In this document: positions 24,689 through 32,966 of the stretch, in pieces | Layout: each line of letters opens with the position of its first letter | How positions within the stretch are numbered: the stretch's first letter is position 1 | DNA from: a virus | Reading direction: 5' to 3' (one strand) | Virus record (IMG/VR): IMGVR_UViG_3300025122_000045 | Coordinates: 1 to 40,928 of that record | Length of the DNA: 40,928 nt | Program-made: the position numbers and the translations under genes | The notes under the pieces: model-generated | Seen by the model: the letters and a program-made list of their open reading frames with translations, nothing else | Database searches by the model: none | Told to the model about the DNA's origin: nothing

Positions 24689-26432
24689 CCTCCTCTTCTC
24701 CTTTAGGAATGTTCTGAATATTCCCGCCACGACCGAAGGGATTTTCTCGACTATTCCAGCGGAAACTTTCTGTGCCGCCGGGGTTGAATCCTGTTCTCAT
24801 ACGTTCATCCGGGTCCAGCTCAGACTCTGTAAAGGTCGATTTGAAAACCCCTAACGAACGATAGCGTTCGATATGTTCTAGTATCGGAGCGACGATAGGC
24901 TCTCGATTCTTAACTGTGGTATATGCTTGCGCACTTAACGTAGGTCTTTTTGTCTTCCGATTTATGACTGGCTTTATTCCCAGAGTGTCATACATAATCG
25001 CCATTATTTGTTGGGCCGAACGATACCAGGGCTTAGCTGGTTTTGGTTTTCTAGGATAAACATCTTCGGGAATGAGAGAATCAATAGTTTTAGCATAGGC
25101 GTCGATATATTCTTGAAGTTCTTTTGCTACATCTTTACGTCGTTGTACGTCTATTTTAATTCCTCGAAGCATCATGGTTAAGGCCATTTTAGCTTGCCGC
25201 ATTTGAAATTGAAACTGTTCTTCTAAATCAGCTTTTTTAATAAGAGACAATAAAACTTCGGCAATTTCATATGTTCTTACAACATCCTCGCAATTATAAG
25301 TCCATAACTTTACTGGGGTAAAGTTTTTCTCGTCCCAGTCTTTTCCATCTTCTTTCCAATAAGTATGGTGAGCACAATACAGGCGAGAGAGATTTCCTAA
25401 TCGTTTTTGAGTAACGCCCATGACTGGGTTATCGTCGCCTCCGCCAGGGAATAGAACATGGTGAGTTAGCATAGTATCAATATAAGCGTCGATTCGTACA
25501 AAAAAATCTGAGGCAATATATTGGGCGTCGAAAAGGAAGTTTTGCCCGATAACGCGAGAATTTGATAAGGTTTTACTTAAAGCTTGTACGATTGCATATT
25601 CCTCTTCCTCGGTCCAATATTGTTTTCCACCAGCAAAAAAAGGAATACAGATAGCGTGAGTAGTATCTGTAGCTAAAGCGATACAAGTTATATGCCCCCG
25701 CCATGTTTCAATATCAACTGATAATAATGAATCAAGTTTAACAGCTAACAAAAAATTTATAACGTCAGCATAACTAGGCTGAACGATAAAATTCTTTTCA
25801 GGAGCGTCCCACTTATCTTCGAGTGCAAGCGGAACCCGTGCTTGTAAATCGTGTTTAATCATATAAAGCCAGGGACGGGTTTCAAAAGTTGAGGCCGGGT
25901 GGAACGTCGGTAACAAAGGTATATTATGAACAAATGGGGTTCTTAGTTGTGAACCGCCCCAGTTTGCTATTCCTTCGGGAACTTTATATCCCTCTTTATT
26001 TCCTATACGAAAGCTATCATCAGTTAAAGCCCAAAGAGCGTAGTTGCCGAGAGCGATAATTATCTTAGGATTGACTTTTCGTAATTGAGAATAAAGCCGA
26101 TTTAAATGGTCGTGGATAAAAGCATGGGGGTATAGTCCTCGCAGTGAATTATCTTTATTTTCTCTTGCTTCTTTTGTAGAAAAAAAGAAACGCTTCATAT
26201 CATTTTTATAGGGATGTTCGGATACTACATTGGTATGAAAAATCTTATCGCGTGGGATTTTTAATATCTCTGCTAATATTCCATCCCACAGCGTTCCGGT
26301 ATTTCCCGTAAAAGGAAGTTTCTTAGCTTTTTCATTGGTTCCCCAAGATTCACCGACTACGGCAATTTCGGCATCTTGAGAGCCGCTGGTTCCCCAAAAT
26401 AAGGATTTGTCTTTGACATCTTCAGTCGACAT
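24681..26432 (-). CDS. UDG domain fused to 3'-5' exonuclease and polymerase thumb (N-terminal polymerase piece)
   Basis: 583 residues; GGAAAGG lies 9 bases upstream. Residues about 20-200 are a uracil-DNA-glycosylase-like domain: GESWGTNE (27-34), PFTGNTGTLWD (40-50), TNVVSEHP (67-74) and LPTFHPAS (174-181); the iron-sulfur cysteines of family 4 UDG are absent. Residues about 225-400 are a DnaQ-like proofreading exonuclease with all three motifs: D240/E242, N298/D302 and Y379/D383. Residues about 410-576 are the thumb up to the conserved NIQNIP. The protein stops seven residues later, exactly where motif A should follow; that part is encoded at 23417-24262. The two products probably assemble. 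Confidence 0.88.
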   Translation of the reverse strand: MSTEDVKDKSLFWGTSGSQDAEIAVVGESWGTNEKAKKLPFTGNTGTLWDGILAEILKIPRDKIFHTNVVSEHPYKNDMKRFFFSTKEARENKDNSLRGLYPHAFIHDHLNRLYSQLRKVNPKIIIALGNYALWALTDDSFRIGNKEGYKVPEGIANWGGSQLRTPFVHNIPLLPTFHPASTFETRPWLYMIKHDLQARVPLALEDKWDAPEKNFIVQPSYADVINFLLAVKLDSLLSVDIETWRGHITCIALATDTTHAICIPFFAGGKQYWTEEEEYAIVQALSKTLSNSRVIGQNFLFDAQYIASDFFVRIDAYIDTMLTHHVLFPGGGDDNPVMGVTQKRLGNLSRLYCAHHTYWKEDGKDWDEKNFTPVKLWTYNCEDVVRTYEIAEVLLSLIKKADLEEQFQFQMRQAKMALTMMLRGIKIDVQRRKDVAKELQEYIDAYAKTIDSLIPEDVYPRKPKPAKPWYRSAQQIMAIMYDTLGIKPVINRKTKRPTLSAQAYTTVKNREPIVAPILEHIERYRSLGVFKSTFTESELDPDERMRTGFNPGGTESFRWNSRENPFGRGGNIQNIPKGEEEDD

Positions 26433-27696
26433 CTTTTATAGCCTTTCCAATTCGTGCGGCTTCGGCTAATTTTGCCGTCTCCAGGTTCTTTTCTATACCT
26501 GTTGCGATTACTCCGGTACTAGCAGCTGCCCGGAATATTGTACCGGAACCGCAGCAGAGGTCAACTACGGTATCTCCTGGAACACAAGAAAGTTTAATAA
26601 GTTTTGAATATAATAGTACTGGTTTTTGTGCCCCGACGATTCTATCTCTATCGGGGGCGACACGAAGAATATCACCTTCATTGAAAGCTAAACCCTTATT
26701 ACCTCTGTATGCAAATAACACACACTCATAAGTCCGGCGGAACCATTTCAATCCTGGAATATGCCCGTGATGCTTGTCCCAAATAAGCGGTGTCCGCCAC
26801 GGCGTCCATCCATATTCTATTCGAGCGCAAAAATCTCTTAATTCCTTAAACAATTCTATATCACAAAACAGATACAAGTGTGCGGCCTCTTTACAAATAA
26901 TAGAAGCTTTGACAATAGCCGCTAGATTAATTATTCTAGCTGTTTCATAATCATCTTTGTATTGGTGACTCATACTAGCAGCATCGCCAAACTCATCCGC
27001 TCCCACGCCATAAGGCAGGTCAGTAATGCAACAATCATAAAAATCTAGTGGCAGGTCTTCTTTTTCAAAATCTCCGACAATTAACTGATGAGGAGAATTA
27101 AAAGTCCTTCCCTCTAAAAACTCAGCTTCCAGCTTTCTTGACACGACATTAAATGCCTTTGCTAGCGAACCAGCTTGGGCTATATCAGGGTCATCAAGAA
27201 ATTCGTTTACGATAACTGACCTGGCGACTTCTTCTCTCGTTTTTCTTGTAGGCTCGGCATCGACAACGGCATCTAATTCCTTTGCTGTATCCGTTACCGT
27301 TTGTTTTGGAAATTGAGCTTGGCGTATTCGATGCAACTCCTCAACAGCGATGCAGCGGTCTTGCCAAGAGAGTTCTTCACGGAGAATATTTTCCTCCAAT
27401 TCTGCTTCACGAAGACCGACTGCATCGCTGTTGTGGCGAAGAAACGGAATCATTCCTTTGGGGATAAGATGTTCGTTGCAATAGAACTGACCATTCGCTT
27501 CAGATATTTGTTTAAGCGCAGTCAGTCTACGCGCCCCAGCTACAAGATTGTTGTCGTCGGTGAGAATGATAGGATGCAATAGGCCGCGCTGGATAATACT
27601 CGATTTCAGCTCGGCCAGCTTCTTTTCATTCATTTTTGTTCTCTGTCGTTTTTCCGAAACGACAATCTTATCGGCTTGAACAAGGAAGACTTCCAT
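26422..27696 (-). CDS. ParB-like domain fused to DNA methyltransferase
   Basis: 424 residues from ATG 27696, which follows the previous stop by one base with GGAG 9 bases upstream; ATG 27711 is the longer option. Residues about 5-125 are ParB/Sulfiredoxin-like (GLLHPIILTDDNNLVAGARR). A spacer follows, then a methyltransferase of the beta order: catalytic motif IV as DLPYG (226-230; the usual form is DPPY), then the AdoMet loop DLCCGSGT (about 379-386) near the C-terminus. It should methylate adenine N6 or cytosine N4. No partner restriction enzyme is seen, so self-protection or gene control are more likely than restriction-modification. Such fusions are known in phages. Confidence 0.85.
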   Translation of the reverse strand: MEVFLVQADKIVVSEKRQRTKMNEKKLAELKSSIIQRGLLHPIILTDDNNLVAGARRLTALKQISEANGQFYCNEHLIPKGMIPFLRHNSDAVGLREAELEENILREELSWQDRCIAVEELHRIRQAQFPKQTVTDTAKELDAVVDAEPTRKTREEVARSVIVNEFLDDPDIAQAGSLAKAFNVVSRKLEAEFLEGRTFNSPHQLIVGDFEKEDLPLDFYDCCITDLPYGVGADEFGDAASMSHQYKDDYETARIINLAAIVKASIICKEAAHLYLFCDIELFKELRDFCARIEYGWTPWRTPLIWDKHHGHIPGLKWFRRTYECVLFAYRGNKGLAFNEGDILRVAPDRDRIVGAQKPVLLYSKLIKLSCVPGDTVVDLCCGSGTIFRAAASTGVIATGIEKNLETAKLAEAARIGKAIKDVD

Positions 27697-27697
27697 T

Positions 27698-28027
27698 TTA
27701 ACTGGCTCCATTCTCTACTGTATCATAGGTAGCTTCGAAAATATCAGATTTACAAGGATACACTTCTCCTTTTATCCCTGTAATAATCCAATCTCCAGGA
27801 CATACAATATGGCCGCCCTCAAGTGTATCTATCCAACCATGATGGTGCATAGTGTGGCCGCAGTGCTTACAAATAGTTGCACCTGCAATATCAGGGTGTC
27901 TGAAGTATCGAACGACGGCCCCTTCCCATACAGTTCCGTTTCTGTGCGAATTGTCTTTAGGATGGTCACCGTTCTTAAACCACTGAGTAACATCAATAAT
28001 TACTGGTTTTTTTCGAAACTTACCCAT
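27698..28027 (-). CDS. Small conserved phage protein with zinc-finger insertion
   Basis: 109 residues, AAGGA 7 bases upstream. The ends match a very common phage protein: KFRKKPVIIDVTQW at the start and LEGGHIVCPGDWIITGIKGE, then YPCKSDIFEATYD at the end. A middle insertion CKHCGHTMHHHG (about 53-64) could bind zinc. Function is unknown throughout the family. It sits between helicase and methyltransferase genes in the replication block. Confidence 0.8.
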   Translation of the reverse strand: MGKFRKKPVIIDVTQWFKNGDHPKDNSHRNGTVWEGAVVRYFRHPDIAGATICKHCGHTMHHHGWIDTLEGGHIVCPGDWIITGIKGEVYPCKSDIFEATYDTVENGAS

Positions 28028-28028
28028 T

Positions 28029-29375
28029 TTACTTTCCTTTTGAAATGAGTGTCAGATTTTCAGCTGCGCGAGTGATAGCCGTATACAACCAACGCTTTCT
28101 CATAGGTTTATCCCAAACAAAGAAATTGTCATCCATGAGCAGGACATTTTCCCACTGAGACCCCTGAGATTTATGAACGGTGATAGCATAACCAAAATCG
28201 AATTCTTGAGTATCAGTACGCTGCCACCATTTTACCTCTTCAAGAGCTTTGGGACGGGCATAAGCTTCGAAGTGTGCGCTGAGTGCTCTGACCGTTTGGG
28301 GCGCGGCTCCATCCAATTCAGTTTGAATCTGCAATTCTATAGAAGAATCGAAAACGTCTCCGACTGCTAATACCTCAGCAAACATTCCGTTGAAGAGTTC
28401 CTGGCCGGAGTCATTCCGCAGACAAATCAATCGTTCACCGACTTTCGGAAACACACCCTTGCCCGGACGGAGAAATTGATTTAGTTTTCTTCGAGTAGCA
28501 TTCTTGCCACATAACACTTGCGGCTCAAATTTTTGAATAGCTGGAACTAAATCTTGTAACGTAGCTCCCTCATAACATTGAGCCGCGCCATCAAGGGTTC
28601 TGGGAATTGTAATCCCGTTTCTCGCTCTTGTTGCAAAATTGATAATTGGGGAATCTCCTGCCTGACGATGAATCTCGGTCAAAATAATATCAGGCTCATC
28701 TCGAATCAAGGCACCCGTTCCTTCAATAGGAGGAAGCTGGCCTGGGTCGCCCAAAACCATGATGGGAACTCTGAATCGAAGGAGGTCATTCAGCATCGCA
28801 TCGTTGACCATTGAACACTCATCGAGAACGAGTAAATCCATGTCTCTTACTTCACTTTCGCGATTGAACGTAAAGCCGACTTGTTGTGCTTTTTCCAATT
28901 CAGATTTTAAATCACTTCGACCTTCTTTGTGTACTTTGTGATAGAGTTCTTGGCAGAGTTTTCTGTTCGGCTCAATGACTTTGTATATCAAAGAGTGAAT
29001 AGTCCTTGCCGGGAGGCCTTGTTTTTTCATAACCAAGGCAGCTTTTCCGGTAAAAGCAGCAAAGCCAACGCCACCGGCAATATCTAACTCTTTGATAATC
29101 GACCGAATTGTAGTTGTTTTGCCTGTACCGGCGTATCCAAATAACCTGAAGATTTGATGGTCGAGGGGTTTAACTGCAGCTGCTTTTCCGGTATCTTTGC
29201 TTAGGTCAAATTCCCCTTCGTCCATGTCAGGAGTTCCGTATTGGTCGCGGAACGCTTCATACCATTTGCAGGATAAGTCTTGCGCCCTTACTTGGTCGCC
29301 GGAAAGGTCAAATTTAGCTTCTGTCTTGGTTTCTTCTTGAGAGTCTGCAAGGTTAAACTTAGTTTCGGCGTTCAT
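28029..29375 (-). CDS. RecD/Dda-like SF1B helicase
   Basis: 448 residues from ATG 29375 with GGAG 7-8 bases upstream; longer forms start in the leader hairpin. Motifs: GYAGTGKT (80-87), Walker B VLDECSM (183-189), motif III GDPGQLPP (209-216), VHKSQG and YTAITRA near the C-terminus (motifs V/VI). This is a 5'-3' helicase of the RecD/Dda group, used in phage replication and recombination. The first about 65 residues are low-complexity and contain three short related motifs, KFNLADS (6-12), KFDLSGD (21-27) and EFDLSKD (55-61), possibly docking sites for a partner. Confidence 0.9.
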   Translation of the reverse strand: MNAETKFNLADSQEETKTEAKFDLSGDQVRAQDLSCKWYEAFRDQYGTPDMDEGEFDLSKDTGKAAAVKPLDHQIFRLFGYAGTGKTTTIRSIIKELDIAGGVGFAAFTGKAALVMKKQGLPARTIHSLIYKVIEPNRKLCQELYHKVHKEGRSDLKSELEKAQQVGFTFNRESEVRDMDLLVLDECSMVNDAMLNDLLRFRVPIMVLGDPGQLPPIEGTGALIRDEPDIILTEIHRQAGDSPIINFATRARNGITIPRTLDGAAQCYEGATLQDLVPAIQKFEPQVLCGKNATRRKLNQFLRPGKGVFPKVGERLICLRNDSGQELFNGMFAEVLAVGDVFDSSIELQIQTELDGAAPQTVRALSAHFEAYARPKALEEVKWWQRTDTQEFDFGYAITVHKSQGSQWENVLLMDDNFFVWDKPMRKRWLYTAITRAAENLTLISKGK

Positions 29376-29388
29376 ATTATTCTCCAGA

Positions 29389-29460
29389 GGAGAGGGGGAA
29401 TACAGGGAGGTACGTAGTTGCGAAATTAATCGCGGCTTCCCTATCCTGCTCCCCCTCTCC
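29389..29460 (-). other. Long leader hairpin before the helicase gene
   Basis: GGAGAGGGGGA (29389-29399) pairs perfectly with TCCCCCTCTCC (29450-29460). Inside it AGGGA/TCCCT and a small GCGA/TCGC stem can also form. It fills the gap between the ssDNA-binding-like gene and the helicase gene, ends 13 bases before the helicase ATG and lacks a T-tract. A processing site or translational control structure is more likely than a terminator. Confidence 0.55.
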
Positions 29461-29479
29461 AAATTATCCTTGCGTGAAG

Positions 29480-29923
29480 TTACGCCGTTGTCTGGTATTT
29501 ATCGACGCGGGCAAAGGGACCTTCTCCGGTCTTGCTGAACTGATGAGACACAATCAGTTTCACAGGACCAGCGCCGCGAAGCTGGTTAAAGCCCCACGTT
29601 TCCCCCGGTTTGTTCTGCCCGAGAGCATCACGCAGCCGACCCAACTTGATATTTCTGTTGGGACCGAACTGCAGTCGGCCATCTTCCTCAACGTCGAGAA
29701 AAAGGTCGTCTTGAACCTGGACGTCTTCAACGCCAAGCTCTTCGGCCAGGGCATCATCCGGAATTTTCCACGTCACGCGAAGGACTGGAGACTCGTTTAC
29801 TTCCCGCATAGTGATTTCGTTGATGAACGCACTGTGTTCACCTGCCGGAACGGGCGTAAACTTTGTTTCAAGAGCACCTTCAATTTCCGTGTTCAAGAAA
29901 ATATCTGGGTCAAAACTGGTCAT
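29480..29923 (-). CDS. Probable ssDNA-binding protein, partner of the ATPase upstream
   Basis: 147 residues from ATG 29923 (GGAG 10 bases upstream); the frame extends further but without a ribosome site. The sequence (FTPVPAGEHSAFINEITMRE, then ESPVLRVTWKIPDDA, then RLRDALGQNKPGETW and GPVKLIVSHQFSK) resembles DUF669-like phage proteins, beta-rich and encoded beside Sak4-type ATPases, widely thought to bind single-stranded DNA. Codons are G+C-rich, suggesting abundant expression as expected for such a protein. The role is inferred from context. Confidence 0.6.
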   Translation of the reverse strand: MTSFDPDIFLNTEIEGALETKFTPVPAGEHSAFINEITMREVNESPVLRVTWKIPDDALAEELGVEDVQVQDDLFLDVEEDGRLQFGPNRNIKLGRLRDALGQNKPGETWGFNQLRGAGPVKLIVSHQFSKTGEGPFARVDKYQTTA

Positions 29924-29952
29924 TGGTAGTTTCTCCGTCAATGGGTAATGGG

Positions 29953-30843
29953 TTACTTCTTGAGCGGGATTACAGTTCCGGGTGCAGCTTGTGTTGAAAT
30001 GTTTACATCGTTTGGGCCCTCCTCTATTTGTCGTTTTTTCCAAGTAGTATAGATAGGTTTAAAGGTTGGGGGTAGTTTTCCACTTGGCTGTAAGTTACGA
30101 TGTTTGAGAGCTACGGTGTTAGAAGTCGTAGCCCAATAATATTTTCCGTCTTCTTGAATAGCTTGTACTACGTCGGAGAAAAGTCTGGGAATTTTCGGGG
30201 CCAATTTCGAGCCAAGAAAAGCCGGCATCAATTCTTTCTTTCCCTGAGATTCATCGAAAAATGGTTCCAGATGGGCTATCCCGACAAAGAAACATTTAGT
30301 ATCGGAACAGAGTTTATCAATCAATTTCTCTTCCATATTCATAGCCACGCCCCACTCACCCATATGCGGAGCAGGCTTACCGCCGACCATAAGCGAGAGA
30401 GCCATTTTGTTAATTCCTGTAAAACCGTCGATTGCAATACACTTATCTGGTCCCCATTCATCAACAGGTCCTAGCTCTCTTCCGGTTAAATCATCTTTGA
30501 AATTAGCAAGAGTTTTTAATACCTCTAAAAATTGTTGATGCTTCTGAGTTTCGATTCCATACTTTTGGTCGCCAAGGTCTTTGTAGCTTTGAACATTTAC
30601 CTGCTGACCTATTTTTATCATAGTCTCCCAGGAAATGCCAGCGATGGGAATATACTTGATAAAGAGTTTATCCATTGAAAGGCCTTTTTTCTGCATAGCC
30701 TCAATTAGTGTTTCCTCCCCACCTGGGTCGGTAATAATAACAGCAAGGTCTAACCCCGCTTCGATTATAGTCGAAAGAGAATATGTTTTTCCCGAACCGA
30801 CCAAACCTGTTATTAAAGTGTTAGTCCCCCGTTGCTGTGGCAT
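29953..30843 (-). CDS. Sak4-like RecA-fold ATPase
   Basis: 296 residues from ATG 30843, 7 bases after AGGAG; ATG 30849 has no room for a ribosome site. The P-loop is GLVGSGKT (13-20); Walker B is IAIDGFTG near 137-144, and a sensor-like segment is CFFVGIAHLEP. This matches AAA_24/Sak4 proteins, single-domain RecA relatives that promote annealing or recombination together with an ssDNA-binding protein encoded next door, as here. No other annealing recombinase is present. Confidence 0.78.
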   Translation of the reverse strand: MPQQRGTNTLITGLVGSGKTYSLSTIIEAGLDLAVIITDPGGEETLIEAMQKKGLSMDKLFIKYIPIAGISWETMIKIGQQVNVQSYKDLGDQKYGIETQKHQQFLEVLKTLANFKDDLTGRELGPVDEWGPDKCIAIDGFTGINKMALSLMVGGKPAPHMGEWGVAMNMEEKLIDKLCSDTKCFFVGIAHLEPFFDESQGKKELMPAFLGSKLAPKIPRLFSDVVQAIQEDGKYYWATTSNTVALKHRNLQPSGKLPPTFKPIYTTWKKRQIEEGPNDVNISTQAAPGTVIPLKK

Positions 30844-31207
30844 TTTCATTCTCCTCTTGTTTTATCATGTCGTTAAAAATTAACTCTAACTCTCTCCGAA
30901 GAAGGTCGATGGGCAATTCCTCTACCCAATCATATTTTACTTCGTCAGGAAGCAATAAAGAACCATTACCATGCTTTTCGCATAGTCGGACAACAAAACT
31001 CCAAACCGGAGCAGAGGCTTCATAGGAAGCGTCAATATTATGTCTCGCTCCCCACGTTTGGTGGCATTCCGGGCAGTAAAAAACATCGCTGGAATTTGGC
31101 CCGCAAGACATAAATTCGAGTGCGCCTAAATATCTTCGCCCTACATAAAAATGGGTTCTGAAATCTTTTGACGTAAACGAGTACTTGTCGTGGCTAGAAT
31201 GTGTCAA
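30821..31207 (-). CDS. Hypothetical zinc-binding-like protein
   Basis: 128 residues from a TTG start, overlapping both neighbours. A zinc-ribbon-like segment YCPECHQTWG with an earlier CGPN and a later CEKHG lies within residues 34-80. The C-terminal half is helical and acidic. Placement between the Cas4-like nuclease and Sak4-like ATPase suggests a recombination accessory. The start is uncertain because no strong ribosome site precedes it. Confidence 0.6.
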   Translation of the reverse strand: MTHSSHDKYSFTSKDFRTHFYVGRRYLGALEFMSCGPNSSDVFYCPECHQTWGARHNIDASYEASAPVWSFVVRLCEKHGNGSLLLPDEVKYDWVEELPIDLLRRELELIFNDMIKQEENENATATGD

Positions 31208-32156
31208 GTCGAGTCTCGCTCAGGTTAGCCCCTGGAGCTTCGTTAGAATGCAAAGGGTCTTTTTCCAAGGGGTCCCAAATTCTTTCGGGATAGGAACTAT
31301 ACCAATCTTCAGGCTTTTCTCTTTCACAAATCGACGTAGCCCAGCAACCGCCATAGCTAGCGCAGGCGTCGCCAAAGGAATATTCAAATTTCATTTTTTG
31401 AAAACAATCTACTAGGCTTTGAATTTTATTCACCATTTTGTCAGCCCAGCGGTCGATAATAAATTGAGGATAGGTAACTAATTCAAAGATATGTTGATAT
31501 TGAGATACTTGAATAGCTATTCCCCGTACCAACATGGAATTAAGGTTATATCCATATTGTTGCGCTGCCCAGACATAACCCAAGAATTGCCCTCTCATAT
31601 TCCACTGCCCTCCCCATCGCCTTCCAATTGAGGCTGTAGTTTTTTCGTCGGCGGCACATGGTATGCCTGCATACGACCCAATAGCATCACAGCGCCCAGC
31701 ATATAATACTGGGTCGCCGGTAACTGGATGGGCGATGGGGAGAGGAACAGCGAAGGTAAACTCTAAAGAAGGCTCGCCTTTGTCATTTATGTCAATTTCA
31801 AAAGGGTCTTTATCTAGTGGATATTCAAGAAAATAACTATCTAATGCCCCAACGGTATTAACAAAGGTCTTGACATGAGGACGATTATATTTATCGGGAG
31901 GTTCGTAGCCCCCCCAATAGTCCATTAAAGTTCTTACTCCATCAAACAACGATTCTTCTTTTGATTTTTTATGAAACCAGTATGCTCTTCTGGTCGTTTC
32001 GATAGCAGAAGCAAAAGCCCCGCCTGCATGTAAATCAGGCGATTTCGTTGTTGGCCCGCGCCGTAGACAATATTCAATAAAGAATTTCATTTCACAGCCT
32101 GAACAAGCCAACATCGTTGAATCGATTGCTCTAGGAAAAACAGGTTGAATATCCAT
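31194..32156 (-). CDS. Cas4/RecB-type PD-(D/E)XK exonuclease
   Basis: 320 residues. Nuclease motifs are in the usual order: H43 (HAGGAF), D157 (YAGRCDAIG), D170-E171-K172 (ADEKTT) and Q190...Y194 (QFLGY). Cysteines C18/C21/C30 at the N-terminus and C265/C271/C277 at the C-terminus could hold an iron-sulfur cluster as in Cas4 and AddB, though the spacing C-x5-C-x5-C is not the classic one. It probably resects DNA ends for the Sak4-like system. Its last four residues, LDTF, resemble the shared tail on other proteins here. Confidence 0.82.
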   Translation of the reverse strand: MDIQPVFPRAIDSTMLACSGCEMKFFIEYCLRRGPTTKSPDLHAGGAFASAIETTRRAYWFHKKSKEESLFDGVRTLMDYWGGYEPPDKYNRPHVKTFVNTVGALDSYFLEYPLDKDPFEIDINDKGEPSLEFTFAVPLPIAHPVTGDPVLYAGRCDAIGSYAGIPCAADEKTTASIGRRWGGQWNMRGQFLGYVWAAQQYGYNLNSMLVRGIAIQVSQYQHIFELVTYPQFIIDRWADKMVNKIQSLVDCFQKMKFEYSFGDACASYGGCWATSICEREKPEDWYSSYPERIWDPLEKDPLHSNEAPGANLSETRLDTF

Positions 32157-32431
32157 TAGCTCCTCATCCAGGGGGTATGCTTGACTGTTAAAATATTGTC
32201 AGAAACAACAAAAGACATTTCTGCAGCTAAATCAGCTAAAGGATGGTTATGAGCAAACAAAGCGTCTCGAAATGAATATAAATGGTTTCGCAATGCTAGA
32301 GCTTCTTTATTACTATCCAAGGGAATCGGGGTATTTGCCTTTACAGATTGTTTAAACAAATTAAAGTAAGTGTGTGAATAATCGTTTAAATTCTTCCGTT
32401 GTGTAGGCACGACTCTGACACACTTTCTCAA
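32156..32431 (-). CDS. Hypothetical protein, paralog of the 33339 gene
   Basis: Up to 91 residues. The start is unclear: TTG 32431 abuts a 33-bp palindrome with no ribosome site, and GTG 32410 is an alternative giving 84 residues. The sequence aligns along its length with the protein at 32959-33339: EALALR...HP...SFVVSDNILT here against EAVRLR...HP...SLHVKENVLT there, without gaps over about 70 residues. Function of both is unknown. It is basic with a beta hairpin-like end. Confidence 0.65.
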   Translation of the reverse strand: MRKCVRVVPTQRKNLNDYSHTYFNLFKQSVKANTPIPLDSNKEALALRNHLYSFRDALFAHNHPLADLAAEMSFVVSDNILTVKHTPWMRS

Positions 32432-32464
32432 ATTGTAAAAAGGAAAAGTTGACCTTTTTACAAT
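32432..32464. promoter_or_regulatory. 33-bp palindrome, copy 3
   Basis: This copy has the longest perfect arms: ATTGTAAAAAGG (32432-32443) and CCTTTTTACAAT (32453-32464), loop of 9. It fills the gap between the 32471 gene stop and the next gene start. Overall length is 33 as in the other copies. Confidence 0.82.
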
Positions 32465-32470
32465 GTTGGA

Positions 32471-32686
32471 TTAAAAATCTTCAAGAGAAAAAGCTTCGGC
32501 AGCTACTTTAGCTTTTTTCTTATTAACACCTTCAGCTTGTGAAACCCGCTCAGCTCGAATCAACCGAACGCCTGTTTTGACTTCGTCGTCGGTTAAATCA
32601 GCTCCGCCCATCTTCTTTTGGCGAATCTTCATTATTATTGCTACCCGAGTCTCGCTGTCCAGCTGTTGAATTTCCTCCGGGGCCAT
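32471..32686 (-). CDS. Small helical protein with EAFSLEDF tail
   Basis: 71 residues from ATG 32686, with GGGGAG 6 bases upstream; the open frame extends to 32896 but overlaps the neighbour without a start site. It is helical (DSETRVAIIMKIRQKKMGG, then DDEVKTGVRLIRAER) with a Lys/Ala-rich linker and ends in EAFSLEDF. The same final eight residues end the unrelated protein at 37989-38330. The tail may dock a shared partner. Overlaps the next gene upstream by 89 bases. Confidence 0.7.
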   Translation of the reverse strand: MAPEEIQQLDSETRVAIIMKIRQKKMGGADLTDDEVKTGVRLIRAERVSQAEGVNKKKAKVAAEAFSLEDF

Positions 32687-32966
32687 CACTATCTCCCCGT
32701 CCGTCGTCAGAGCTGCTGGGAGCGAGGGTAGGGTTGGTGTTGAGGGTGTCGAAGAAGTCTTTTCCTCTGATAAGTTCTGGTTGTTCTGTTCCACCTGTTC
32801 TCTCCTTTGTATAGTTCCGCAAGAGCATTTCGATAATTTTCGACTTCTCGCCGTACTTTGTTCTCTTGCGGGTAGGGTCCCAAATAAGTAACTCAAACTC
32901 TTCCCAAACTCTTTTACTTATGTAAAACTGTACAAGAATCTTTTCCACTTTAGATTTTTCAGGCAT
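32598..32966 (-). CDS. Putative DNA-binding protein with disordered acidic tail
   Basis: 122 residues from ATG 32966 (GGAG 9 bases upstream; ATG 32981 lacks a site). Residues about 1-60 (VQFYISKRVWEEFELLIWDP, then YGEKSKIIEMLLRNY) have the strand-helix-helix pattern of ribbon-helix-helix-like proteins. The rest is Ser/Asp/Gly/Asn-rich and probably disordered. It might be an early regulator or an accessory replication protein. Family unproven. Confidence 0.6.
   Translation of the reverse strand: MPEKSKVEKILVQFYISKRVWEEFELLIWDPTRKRTKYGEKSKIIEMLLRNYTKERTGGTEQPELIRGKDFFDTLNTNPTLAPSSSDDGRGDSDGPGGNSTAGQRDSGSNNNEDSPKEDGRS

Noticed and set aside
29474-29929. A 151-codon plus-strand frame over the ssDNA-binding-like gene
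   Set aside because: It is the opposite strand of a well-supported gene with ribosome site and operon context; it has no ribosome site and its composition is a shadow of G+C-rich codons.
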